Positions 1-40,359 of a DNA stretch of 64,000 bases are shown piece by piece (position 1 is the stretch's first letter; every line of letters begins with the position of its first letter). A program made the translations under genes and the position numbers. The DNA comes from Ascaris suum (Eukaryota > Nematoda > Chromadorea > Rhabditida > Ascarididae), in NCBI GenBank assembly GCA_013433145.1, contig CM024173.1:10436322-10500321 (forward strand). The letters are read 5' to 3'. The notes under the pieces were generated by a model, which saw only the letters and a list, made by a program, of their open reading frames with translations, was not told the origin of the DNA and made no database searches.

Positions 1-938
1 CAGTGCAGTCAGACTCGAACAATAATTGATCATACCTCGCATACAAATAACTCACATAGCAAGGTATGCAAATAAAATCCATAAAATCATATAATAAATC
101 CTTTTGCCATTCATTACTGCTGATATAGTCAATCGATATTTCTAAGTGATCATCGATGAAATATCCTCATGAAATAAAGTCTCTCACCAACAAAATGCTT
201 CATTATTGTAATATTCAAGCCATCACTAGCAACTTTTCCCATCATAAATTCATTTCAGATATATGAGGATTTTTCGTATGTTCATTAAATGAAAAAATAT
301 CGCCATAATCTCCGTTTAATAATAAAACATTAAATCACTTGTTGCTTAATCCCCATAAGATTTTTCCATATTATTCAGTTGAGTATTTACGCGTTAAGTA
401 TCTCATAGCCATTGAAGTTAATGAACTTAGCACTATCAGTTTAACTTATGTTTCATAATTCCCTGTATAAATTTTCTCAAACTTCGTTACGCATCTCTTT
501 TCTTAGCTCTTCCCCCTTTCTGTAACGCCAATTTTGCAAGACTAGTTAGTATCGAAGATATTATTTGAAATTAGCCATAAAACAGTTGAAATAGCCATTA
601 AAAACAGTGCTGCATTACTTCAAACAAATCAAGCACTGAAAAGTACTTTAGAAATATACTGATGAATTTCTCCCGAATGATGTTATATATAAAGTGATAT
701 AAAGACGTATTCGGGACAATATATCAGCTCTCAAAGCAGCAGTTCCGATGACGACCGGAAGTCCAGAATATAACGAAGAGGCGCCACAGCGAATCCATTG
801 AGCACAGTTCGAGGAGGGAAAGGATCACGTGATATATTCAAAACGATAGTTGTGGCAAAGATGTACTGTTTAAATTGACAAGAATGGTTTTTTCTTTCGA
901 CATATTCTTAAAGCAACGAACAAAAGAATAAAATCAAC
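1..938. other. Presumed intron or 3' part of the MASK gene, unresolved
   Basis: No KH-type exon is visible here. One minus-strand segment, 865 down to a TGA at 731-733, is open for 44 codons in the phase needed after the exon ending at 939. It starts after an AAACAG acceptor and contains 'ISRDPFPPRTVLNGFAVAPL'. It could be an alternative terminal exon giving a KH-less isoform, or chance. The plus strand of the same stretch also has a short open frame. I cannot decide between these. Confidence 0.3.
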
Positions 939-28270
<27,332 letters not shown>

Positions 28271-29417
28271 TATTCACGCTTCAAGAAAGGCGAGCTGTAA
28301 GGATCAATATTGCACGTACCTTTACAGGTATGAGGCCGACTCGTGCGTCGGAGCATAATCGATAATTACGTCTATCTTCGAGAATATATGCAAACAGTAA
28401 TAAAACAGGCAACAATCTATGCATAGGTCAGCCAATCTGGAATGGTGAGGAGAAGAGTGCTTAATTAACTCTTACCTTTCAAGGCACCAAAGAACCTAAA
28501 GGGTCAAAAAAAAGGTCCGAAACTTTCCTGATCATTCACCCCTACAGCACTCACCATCCAGGATGGCTCATCCTTTTAATTAATAGAGATATTAAAGAAA
28601 CTTAAGTCACTCTCAAACACTCACTCATAATCTCTGTACAACATTAAACATTCATTTACTGATCAAGTGTTAGGTAGATGAAAAATGTCGGCAAGCACTT
28701 CATCACTGAGTTATCACAAAGCTGCAACAGAACATATCGAAGAAGAAAAGCGAGACGCGGAAAAGGGAATATAAGTAGAAGCATCCTTAATAGTAAATCA
28801 CAAACGAAAACGTCCTGGACTTTGTTGATTCCCTTCACTGATGAGGTCAGATCTCCCTCACTGTTGAAAATGAGTATGAAAACGCATCCGATGAGTTGAC
28901 ACGAGATGCATTTTCCTACTCACTTTCGATGAAACCAAACACTTTCGTAATTTGCGAGGATCTCGAAAAACACTATTAGGCATTTTGGTTCAAACAAAAC
29001 AAACCACTCGTACAAATTCGGCATAAAATACCTATCTCTATGCGCTCTTGCAAGCTTAGTTTGCAAATGTCTGTCATAACAAGCCATATGCAGGTATATC
29101 TATGCGTGTATGATTGTTGGTTTGTTTGTCTGCTTGTTGCAACGAACGAAACACTAAAGCCAATGTTAACGAATTTTTTGGAGTACATTACGCATCACCG
29201 ATCCGCTTCCCATCCCGTATTTCATGTTCATCCATCATCTCGGAAGAATAACACATATTAGAAGGTGCTTTAAAAAAATATGCAATAATCTTACGCCGAT
29301 TGGACATTCACTTCACATCGATGAATCGAAACTAACACGAATTTTTTTCTGTGCATTTGTATGGATATCTTACACGCAGATCGATCAATCATTGTACTAA
29401 CGCATTACTCTCACAGT

Positions 29418-29465
29418 TTATTTCCTGTTGGTTACCTGTGAAAGGTGACCAACTGAGTGAAATAA
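29418..29465. other. Imperfect hairpin, possible small-RNA precursor
   Basis: TTATTTC followed by TGTTGGTTACCT on the left pairs with AGGTGACCAACT and GAAATAA on the right. There is a short terminal loop and one internal bulge, about 19 pairs in all. Size and shape resemble a compact microRNA-like hairpin. I recognise no known microRNA in it. Confidence 0.4.
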
Positions 29466-32400
29466 GAAAGCGCATATCGTGCTAGCTCCCCTGATGCGCT
29501 TTTCTATTTGTTTCGACTTCGCCAGTTCTAAGATGACGTACGATCGGCCTTAAACTGCAGGCAACTTTTTAGGCGCTTCAAGGGCGCATAACATTTTTCG
29601 AGCGTGATCGATCGAAGTGGAAGTTAGAGCAGGTGGATCAATTTTTATTGCTAATTATGTTCACCAACACCTCAAGCTTTAGTGGCTCCGGAGCTGGGAT
29701 TACCGGAGAGATAAGTGAATGAGTACACGCATACGCATGTGAGCAATTAACTTTTGCCATAACGCCATCCACCTACATAATTGCGCGTTGGCAGGTCGAC
29801 AGTAGCGAAAGGTTTCTGTAGTGTTCCACTCACCTACACTTGCACCTTCCACCAACTTCTAAAGGTCAGGTAGCTGATCAATCGATATAGATGGGAAGAC
29901 AGAACTTTAAAAAGCGATGTTTCCATCGAATTTTTTTTCCTTCAGTGTCTAATGGCAGCTGTCTTGTTGGTTACATATTCGCCAAAAAACGACTCCTCCG
30001 ATTAGCATCGTGACATGAGGATATTACGCCCATAATGCTCTTCTTTAAATTTTGTTTAACTTCCTCTACAAGAATTAAAGTCGCGATAAATAATTTTGGG
30101 GAACTAAATAAGAAAATTAATTAATGATAATTTTAAAATCAAAGGAATTTCTTCTTCCCGAAAAATTAGCTAACCATCCATTCATAAAGAAAAAATAAAA
30201 ATTTATGCGAGTTGATTGATCTAGTCGAAAATTGGTATCGAAAGAATATTTTCATTGCTAATCCAATAGAAGCAATCATCGTCGAAAGAAACTTCTGGAT
30301 CCGATGACAAACTTATCGGGAATACGAAAAAATCTCTCCGATTTGTTCATCAATGAAAATATTTCTCAACAGTAAAGTACGATGCTCTAATGGCTACCAT
30401 CTAGACTCCAGGAAGTATTAGCATCATTGTAGTTCCGATATTAAAGATGATTTGGTATAGCCATTTTGTTTTGATGGAAGGATAGTGATATCAATAATGG
30501 TATATCTAATGTGATCAACTCGTTACTATTGCTCGGGATCAATGCGAAAATCACTGACGCTAATACTCGATAACAGTAAGAAATAAGATCTAGAAATTAT
30601 TATTTTCAAATAGAACCCCCCCCCTATTTTTTTCTCACGAGTCTTTTAATTGAAAACAATTCTGCGTATACTTCGAGTTATATTTTGTTTAGTGTTGTTA
30701 TATCCACGCTTTACTCAACACGTAAACGTGCAATATATTCACCGACATTATAAATAAAACAACAAATAATAATTTTTCAATTATAAATCGATTTTGAATG
30801 AGTATCTTTTGTTGTCGAAAATAATGCCTCTCACCCCGACAATATACCAATGCAATAGGTGCTAATCGATGTCGAGTTGTCTCAATAATAAAACCTCACC
30901 GATACACTCCGATTATCTCAAACAAACAACATCATCACATCTCGATCCTCTCATAAGCAGTTCATTATTGCTAATTTCATATGAATTTCACAAATTTCAT
31001 TCAACAAATATCAATAATATAATAGTAGAAATTCATCAAATGTGCAGTAGAAAGATATGTTTGTCATATTTATATTACATGGAATTATTATATAAACGAT
31101 TATCCTTTATCCTATGTTCTCAACGATAATTCAAATAAAACTTCGCTGCAAACTTTTTACTTTAAAGAACAATATGACGTGGTAATGATGATATCTTCAT
31201 ATGTCTATCTGCCCCTTAGTTCCAATTCAAGGTCCTGATAAACAAGAGCCATCAAATTTTGTGTGCATAATACACATTGATCCCCTCTAATAACCATTGA
31301 ATTTATAGACGATCTTTCGAAAGAGTTGTACGCATTCACAAATGTATGACCGGAAAATTCACAAGCCTTACACTACTGGTCAAGTCATACTTCACAAGCA
31401 ATTGAACTAAAAAAAAATCGAACTTCTTACATAGAATTACTAAAAATGAAAATGGCTTAGTTTGAGCATGAGTACCTTACGAGATGTACTTAATTATTTC
31501 TCAGGAATAAACGATTGTGGTCATTTTAGTGAGCTAGACTACGAAAACACATATTGGGCCAGCTCCTCGGGCGTGAATTCCAATTTCTTACTAACTATTA
31601 ATATTATATATTGGTATGATAAAACCTCTAGTTATTTTGATTGTGCCACTCCAACTGTGTATATGAACCTATAGAATTGTTGGTGATACTAGTACGTCGC
31701 AGTACATAAAAATGATATGGGACCTTTGTAAGAAGAATAATGCTTAACTGTTTCTAAGATATGTTGAAAAATGAATTACAACTTCTGAGCTCATTAAGAC
31801 AGCACTTTCACGGACCGACTGAAAAAGCGTATTCGCAATAGTTGCGATGACATTTGCGCCACTAGAAATCATTCGAAGCTATACTCATCTAATCGCATTC
31901 CTTATCAAAATCTCTTCAAATAATCGAATTTTAACAAAGCGCTAGAATCTAAAAAGTCAAACTATTCTTTACGAATGAATCAGTGAATTTCAAAAGAAAA
32001 AAAAAAGAAACTTTGTTTCGGAAAATTTCAAGAGAGCTTGACTTTTGCATAAATTTGAAGTTTGACTTCCACTTTTATTCTTTAAATTCAGCGATAATTC
32101 TATAGCTTCTCTTTCATGTGGAATATTGCCAACTAAATCGGCAATGTTGTGATATTTTATAAATGCACAATAAGTTTCTATCAAGTTCTATACTTTCTAC
32201 CGAAACTGGAACGGGAGAGAGCGAAAATGAGGGAAAGAAATGAATGAAAAAATATGAATAATGGAATTGCTTATCACTTGGTAATCATTACCGCTATGAT
32301 CTAAACTAACGCATACAAACACTTAACAAATGCACTCAAAGCAAAAGAGGGAAGTTCGTTCAATGCACTGTCAACGAAAGCGCTTGAGAGGCTCATTACA

Positions 32401-33279
32401 ACGGTGCCGGTTGTTTGTGCTTTTCTTCAATGAGGGAAAAAAGCAATGCAGCATTGAATACTGCAGAAACTAGGCTATGATTCAACACTTCACATATTTG
32501 TTCCAATCAAGAAATAACCACAATACTTAGCACCAACTTAGGTACCTGATATAGCCATCTCATCTGATAAAACATTGACCAAATCCAAAGGTACGCTTTT
32601 GAAGATTTAATTCCTCTCCTTCCCTTCTCCCCCGATTATCACTGTGTTTGCAATACAATCGCCAACATTTTTGGCCGAAATTCATCTACACTACCGTAAA
32701 TCCAAATGAAGCGCTATGAAATAGTCTCATTAAAAAAAAAAATCTAAAATTCATCTATCACCTCTGCAATATGCATAGGAAAAAAAAGAACACCTATGCA
32801 TTTGTCGGCGAACAGAATATCATCACTATTGCTTTTCATCTCTTCATGGTGACGATCAGCTATTCAATTCGGTTTACACTTCTAGTTTTTACTCAATTGC
32901 TTTCGTTGTTCTAGTCGCAACGATTTTTCGGCGCAACGCTATGTCGATGCAACTTTAGTTTGAAGCTATAATCTGAATTGTCCACAATTTTCAACAATAA
33001 AAAAGAGAATATTTTAAAGTATTTTTCAAATGAACTTCGCCTACTTAATTTTTTTTTATATTGTACTATGAAAATTTCCGACACTCCTAACAAGGAACTC
33101 ATTTATTTAGCGTGCCAATTTAGCCAAAAGATATCGAATGCTGCTCATTAGTTAGGTTCATAAATCTTTTCTTTTTAGCATCTACATTCACCATCATCGC
33201 TTCACAATCAAACTTCCCCCTCAAAAACATCTTCCCACTTCTATCGGTTATCGACGATAATGAAAGTGGAAAACTCCTT

Positions 33280-33681
33280 TCAAGGAGAACATATTTCCGA
33301 GAAAAAAGGTAAACCCATATAATATTCGGCAGTCTGGGCTGCCAGAAAGTCGTGCGCGATGTCATGGGAAGTGGCCAGAAGTGGACAGGGAAGGTTCCTA
33401 TGCATGATGTGGAAGCGTATAACGTGCACTGCTGCATATATTTTATATCCTTTCCTCTCTCCCTTCGCCGCAAAACATTGCTGACGTGGGATCGGTAAGG
33501 CCTTAAACATGAGGAGGCTGTCGAATTGAAAGGACACAGAGCAAAAAATGCGGTGAATTTCCAGTAGCTTTTCCATTGGCTTCAGATCAGATATATTTGT
33601 GGGCACACCTTGCTCAACATATGTTGTGGTGGTACTAAATATACGAAGCAGTGCAGCATTTCCGGCCTTGCTTTTCTCCAT
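33280..33681 (-). CDS. Unassigned 133-codon open frame
   Basis: An ATG-started minus-strand frame of 133 codons in a somewhat GC-richer stretch. The translation begins MEKSKAGNAALLRIF and has mixed composition without low-complexity runs, which is unusual for non-coding AT-rich DNA. I recognise no domain, signal peptide or membrane segment. It may be a single-exon gene, an exon, a decayed mobile-element fragment or chance; the opposite strand also has shorter open frames. Confidence 0.2.
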   Translation of the reverse strand: MEKSKAGNAALLRIFSTTTTYVEQGVPTNISDLKPMEKLLEIHRIFCSVSFQFDSLLMFKALPIPRQQCFAAKGERKGYKIYAAVHVIRFHIMHRNLPCPLLATSHDIAHDFLAAQTAEYYMGLPFFSEICSP

Positions 33682-35430
33682 TTATGGTTACGCGTTTTTG
33701 ACGGCTGAATCTCGCCTAGCCCCGCCACACCAAAACCATAGGATCAGCAATAGCTCGCCCTGTACCTTCCACTCCTTCGTGACTTCTATGCCCATGATTG
33801 GTAAAGCTTGCCTATTACCTCTTCCCTGTGGCTAGATTTCTTACCTCCGTACGCATAGTTGCCCGATTCTTACGTTCGCTCCCTCTGGCTCCGTTCCTCG
33901 GTTTCGCTTGAGTACCTGAGTCACGCATGCAAATAATCCCCTCCTAGTTCTTCAAATTTTGTACCATATAATCGTTAATTAATTTTATCGTTCAATGACT
34001 GGCAGGTGTCCAAGTTCGTGGCTCTTACACACTGAAATTGAAGTTTGAGCAGTAACTAAGATAAATTTTCTATCAAGAGTCTCTATCAATACTTCAAAAT
34101 ATCTATCAATGTACTTCTTATCAAGAGTGGCATTTCCACTGTTAGTCAATAATGAGCTTTCACGATCCGTCAAAAATTACTGGCAATAGCAATTCATTCC
34201 GATACTTATTTACGAATTTGCGGAATTTCATCTTCTACAGATGCCCACTGAAATTTGCAATTGTTCCCCTTTAGTTACTAGAATGTGACTCGTATGTACC
34301 TATTTACGATTTCGATTGATTTTTGTAATGCGTCAATAAATCATTCGTATATGACTGTTTTCAAAAATGTACGAGCAATTATTAAATGAGAGTTGCTCGA
34401 TGAGGAAAATTTTATGTTATTGCAAAGCTTAAAGAAATTGTTAACTGAGTTCTATTCTATTATTATATCTCTTTATCTTTTCTTTTTCATCAGCATTCTA
34501 GTGCTTGTCAAAATTTGTACTAGTGATAAAAATAAAACTGATGTGCACCTGATCATACCTGATCAAATTGACGATTTCATCACAAGGGATTTGTTGATGC
34601 ATAGTTTATCCACATGAACTCTTTATTCGAGCATTTTCACCATAGGTTTTGTGCCTCAAAAACTTACACAGCACACTGCTGATTGGACTTGAAAATGTGG
34701 AACGCTAACAAAATCAATCGACTACAAACCATCTCGAAATTTCACCAATGAGATGACAAAAGCATCTTTTAATTCTTTTCGAGCTGTCTGATGCTCCTCC
34801 GCATCTAACTAAGAACCAAACGATGGCAAATACATACATCTTCAAATGAACGGTTGGAAAAAAAAATCGAAATAATGGAACTAATCACAGTTAAGCTAGA
34901 AATAGCTACTAAATGCAAATTGAAACAGCAATAAAAGATTTGATCAATATAGAGCTTATATGCCATAAACTTGCACTTAATGTCTTATTCATTAATGCGA
35001 AAAGTATCATCAATAAACGGAACCTACTTTTAATTCATTACTGCATAGAAAAGGAGGAAAAAAACATGAATAATAAATACAATTCCTCATAAATCACAAA
35101 TTCTACAGATGTACCTATGCCGAATATATCAAGGTAGCTATTACTTACACAACTACTTAAATATGATATCTAATATCCAACATACTAAAATTAGTCGTAA
35201 ATGTTGTTCCCGTATATAAAGTTGTATTCCACAGTGATACTGAAAAAATATACTGCAACACATAAACAAGATTAACGTCTAAATTAAGGGCAACTTTTAG
35301 TTGAGTACTCAAATTCAGGTGATGAGTAAAGATGTCATAAAGCTATGCGTGCAAAATGAAATCATTCTCTAAGTGCTGCCTTCAACATGATAAATGAAAC
35401 GCTAAACTCAAAGCATTGCTTGCACAGGCG

Positions 35431-35445
35431 CACACACACACACAC
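35431..35445. repeat. (CA)n microsatellite
   Basis: A pure CA run of about fifteen bases. Confidence 0.85.
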
Positions 35446-36348
35446 ATACAACAACTTTCAATCATTTTGTTGCACGCAAACAACTACCTACTCGGTATGC
35501 ATCACATGCAAACCTATACGAGCAATGCAACGGAGAGGGGGAGAGGAGGGCGTATTAGTGAAGACAACAACATAAAGTCACTAGCATTCGATCCAGCGAT
35601 GAACCTATCGACATCAGAAGATCAAACGACAAACCAACACATGTGGAAAATGTGATGCGGCTTTAGGGTGGTCAATCGTAATATGCATAAATTCGCATTC
35701 GTGAACAATGCAACTGTATAGCCGAATTTCGTCGGATGAATTCGCCGCTCATCGACCGAATGATGCAGCTTTGTATCAATTGCAAACTTCTCTAAGGCTT
35801 TCTCCACGATTCACTCGATGAGATCAGCGATATCCTTCAATATGGACGTTTCCCTTCACGCTAAGAAATTCCAACATATAAGGTTTCACTCGAATATAAA
35901 TTGCTTTGTTTCAATAAAAACGCACTTACGAGTTCTGATCGTCAATTCATTTCGCATTTCATAACGGACAGACTAAAGATTACAAATTCAATCGAGTATC
36001 AAAACTCTATAACAGCGGTACACTTTATTATCTCTGAAAAAATAACTGATGCTTCATTCTAGTTGCAAAGCTTTTATGTATGTTAGCTTTGTATCGAAAT
36101 GCTGAAACTGAAAAACTAAATCCAATAGAGTGATAGTCACCAAATGGCAGCGATAGCGACTATGAATTGTCTAAACGAACCAAAGCGAATATTGGAGCAG
36201 CAAGTGTCGAAGTATTCAAAAGAAACTTATTTTATGCTGTGAAGCCGAAACAACACCTTTTCATACATATAACGCAATTAGAGGCTATGCATTTTTAGTG
36301 GTGTTTCGTCTATGAATATATAAATAAAAATATGAATTAAAAACAAAC

Positions 36349-36449
<101 letters not shown>

Positions 36450-36896
36450 TTTTGACGACTTTTCAGCAAGAGTATAACACTGCAATCTCCAATGAAGTTT
36501 AGAGTCGTTTATAACTTGAAAGTCACCAACACCATCTATCGTAGAAAGAAATTCAACCCTTCCACCCTAAGAAAACATTCATTCCGAATGTCTTAGAAGA
36601 AAATATTTCAAGCATCCGAACAAACTCTAGCACATAAGGACACCTTAATGGCTTTTCAATTGCTGGAAACACAGCAGCAGTTTCGCTAAACAAATTCAAA
36701 TTACTCCAAAGCGTACAAGATTAAATGCCATTCCTCAAATCCATATGGCAATTGCTGTATGTAAATTTCGTGTTGCCACCAAGAATCTCAGTGGAAACGG
36801 TTGCGCTACAATATTTCAACAAAAGGCGGATGTAAGAAGCGGACTGTCAGTGGAATTCACAGCTCACGATTAAGTAAGACGTATATGACCTGCGCC

Positions 36897-36980
36897 AACC
36901 GTGCATGCAATAATTGCGCTACTATCTAAGCGGGATTCGTTAGATTCGATGTCCGATGTCCTAACCGTGCATGCAATAAT
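36897..36980. repeat. 18-bp direct repeat pair
   Basis: AACCGTGCATGCAATAAT occurs at 36897-36914 and again exactly at 36963-36980, 66 bases apart. The core TGCATGCA is palindromic. The function is unknown. Confidence 0.8.
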
Positions 36981-37343
36981 CTATCTAATGTCCTTCCATT
37001 GCAATCCTTCACCTTTTTCGTTATGGAGGTATTTTACAAGTTCTTCTTATTCGAATCTCTGCACAGATCTTCGAAAAACCTACGCGAACGCCCTTCCACT
37101 CTTGCTTCCTGAATAGGTGAAATGGGTGCCAATTTGCTTGCTCTGTTCGCAAGTTTTTCACACAATACATTGTTTTTGAGAGACTTTTTAGTGCCAAATT
37201 TGATCCTCAATGCCTGCTAAATGACCTGATAGTCGTCAACAATAGAGAGTCCACTAAAAACAATAATACACTTAGTGTGGTCAATAGTTCCCATGTGGCG
37301 CAATCCCGCAAGTTCTTTTTACTTACTCTTATCTAGCTTGAGC

Positions 37344-37387
37344 CCCCGACCAGTCGCCCCTCGTCGGGGACTCTTCAAACTGAAGAG
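37344..37387. other. Two adjacent stem-loops
   Basis: CCCCGAC (37344-37350) pairs with GTCGGGG (37363-37369). One base later CTCTTCA (37371-37377) pairs with TGAAGAG (37381-37387) around a three-base loop. Both stems are perfect. The GC-rich first stem stands out from the surroundings. It does not fit a tRNA. Confidence 0.55.
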
Positions 37388-39750
37388 CGTTTACTTCACA
37401 AAATATTTGCTTTTGTGCTGCAACAGTGCGCTCAAATAACTTAAAATATTTTGCTGCATCATGTACCGATGTCTTAGCCGTCGCCCTACAATCTCGTTCC
37501 GTAAAGTTCTAGCGCTTCTACCGGTTTGCCCGGTCGAGCTCAACCGAGCTTCTCTTCTGCTCCCCATCCCTCCCCTCCTCCAAACCTCTTCCTTCCTCGC
37601 TCCTCTTTTTTAACGGTTGTTGTCATTTCAGATCTTTGTTGCGCAATTAGTGCCCATTCAGCTTGTTACATGGTGATTGATGTTGTAAACGTTTGGACTT
37701 GCAAAACTGTCAAGACCAATCTTTCCAATCTGAATATCTAATCGGTAAAATTTTCAAACTTCAGATGATCGAACTGTAAGGCATTCTTGAAAGTTTGAGT
37801 AGGAAAAGTTGGTTTCGACAATTCGGACGAATGGATTTAATGGCATAATTTTTCTTCGTGATTCCTATATCTCCATGACTCTTTCTTAATATAAAACTAG
37901 CAGCATGCACAAATCAGCAGTCACTATTAATGAAAATACTAAAATTCCATCACTAACATCAAATTCACTTGTGCCAATATTACAATTACTAGCCTATAGT
38001 TTCTTAAACAAACATAAAGAGCGAGATAGATCGCTAAGTGCAACATGCACGCATGCGATTCCTCTCAGAAAATGCCTGGTTCTTGAATTGTTGAGACATC
38101 GTGCTCCAAAAACTACAGCACAATATTTTGGTAGCGATCTAAACACTCCGAGAGAAGATACCAGAATGGGTCAAAAAATCCCTTCCTATGGTTTTATTTG
38201 ATCCCGGTATCCTCAGATTCGAAGGTGATATGAGCAACTGTGAGTGCTGCACAGCGCATGATAATATGTCTACCACACTCCGATTGCGTACATCCGGCGA
38301 ATTCCATCCTGCGGTCAACGATTGTGCAATTGAAACTTTATAGACTTAAACCCGCTATCTATCCACCTTCCTAGGAAGTGCGTAACCGATTGGAGCTAAA
38401 GGAGCACTGCTAATTGAAAAACTAATATCACGTGAAAGAATGGCGCCAGCCATCGCGGCCGCTTTAAGGTAGGTAAAATTATTCGACGCTATTGAGTGGC
38501 TCATTCATTTGTTAATAATTCGCGAATTTCTCTTCGAAAAGAGTCAATTTCGAAAGCAATCTCAATAGCCGTAGCGACGATTTGAACGATTACTCATAAA
38601 ATTGCTTGCAAAAATTTAATTTTTCATTCAATTTAATTCGTCTATCAATTTAAATAATGAAAAGTCTAAACAACGCTCATGTCAAAAAAAAGGAGGGAAG
38701 AAACAGCCCAACGAAGTTGGCGCAATATACACTTTTCATTTCGCTCAACTCATCAGCAGTTTCATAATTCACCACTGAGTTATGGTATATATGTGGAAGT
38801 ACAAAAATTCCGTCCTAATTGGCTTCGGAATCGGAATTCTTAGATAGAGAGATGGATATGCATATACATGTTAATTTTTACAAATAAACAAACCCGAACA
38901 GATGCGAAACCATCATAATATGCACATCTAATGCAAATTTCGCACAAGCACACACAAACAGAAAGATATAAAGCTGGAAAAAGGAGTGTCAACCACAACA
39001 GCCTGCATAAAAAGTGATTTTGCAATTCATTCATAGCATTGATGAGTTTCAAAGATTGTTGACAAAAAAAGAAGAAAACGTGAGCGATAATGCGTTCATA
39101 TTTTAAGTGAATGGTTTCCTTAACAATCATCGTTTTGTTTTGCTTAGTGCGCGGTCGATTTTAAGAGGGCTCCAAGCAAACTCTTCGGCTTTGTCCTGCC
39201 GAGTCATTCCGACCAGTGGTCACATCGGGACGCGGGCGGTGGAGCAAGTCGCATGGAACAACGATGAATCGACTCATCAGTATCCGATGGGCCGGAGACG
39301 CGCTTAAGCCCTCACATTCACGCTACCTCACAACTTCAACTAAACAGAAGTGGTAGTGATATGAAGGGATATTTATTCGTAATGAATGCTTTGTCGATTC
39401 AAATAAATATTCAAGGTCTCCTTAAATTCGCATAATTAGAATTGCATAATTTTCTGCCTGCCAGCCATTCGCTTAAATCAACCGCACGCAACTTAAATTT
39501 CGACCATCAATCGCTTTCAACTCATTCAGGAATTCACTTATTAAATCGGACGCAAAAAACTATAGGCGAAACCAAATGGCGTATGAGCACCGACCGAATT
39601 TGCGTTGCTGCATGTATTTAATCTCTACAATAAAATCGTTCAACTGCAAAGGACTTTCCTGAGTTTTATATGCTTACTAAAAATCGATTCTGACACTCTG
39701 CGTGTTCGCGTTTTCGAAATCAAGCATCACTGCATTGACTAGAATAAAAT
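37388..39750. other. Non-coding stretch without recognised features
   Basis: Only short open frames without motifs are seen on either strand, and no repeats of note. Confidence 0.5.
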
Positions 39751-40068
39751 TCATGGCCCGTATATATCCAAGTCCAACATGATTCCGAGCCCAAAATTTA
39801 TCCGCTCACATTGATCGCACCTTTTTATCCGCTCAAGTTTTTTATTTTCTAAAGCCTCAGGCCTTATTCCCACCGGGGACCAACAATTTTTGCTAGAGAG
39901 TGCTTCAAAAGTGGAGATGGTCTCTCGGATTGCCTCCGTCAATACCTCGAGCGGATGAACCTCTGTGCTTAACTTTTTAATTGCACCCAATACTCTTAAC
40001 CTATTGCCTGAAGTTGGAAGTAAATTTGTATTATGAAAGTGTTGAAGATAAAGAGCGGATCGTTTCAA
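39751..40068 (-). CDS. Unassigned open frame at the edge of a decayed-element patch
   Basis: A 105-codon minus-strand frame starting MKRSALYLQHF, with balanced composition, including 'RLRVLGAIKKLSTEVHPLEV' and 'ERIKRCDQCERI'. I recognise no domain. Together with the GC-richer DNA that follows, it could be a remnant of a mobile element. Chance is also possible. Confidence 0.2.
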   Translation of the reverse strand: MKRSALYLQHFHNTNLLPTSGNRLRVLGAIKKLSTEVHPLEVLTEAIRETISTFEALSSKNCWSPVGIRPEALENKKLERIKRCDQCERINFGLGIMLDLDIYGP

Positions 40069-40359
40069 GAAATGTGAGTCGCTGCCAAAAAATTCAAAAC
40101 CACAAAAATTTAGTTGTGATGTAACTTGATCTGCGAAGTAATAATGGAAGATATTTTGTGCATAAGGTCGAGCATCACCTGTTTTCGGAACACTACTAGA
40201 CTTTTCAAGACCTAGTCGTGAGATTGACCATGGGGCACATGTTAGCTCTGTTCACAACATTAGACAGTATACACGAATGGGGCGTGCTCACGCTGTAAGA
40301 TAATAGGGATTCAGTTCATGGTTTCGAGCAGTAGGTGAAACTGATTCTGTTCACGGTTA

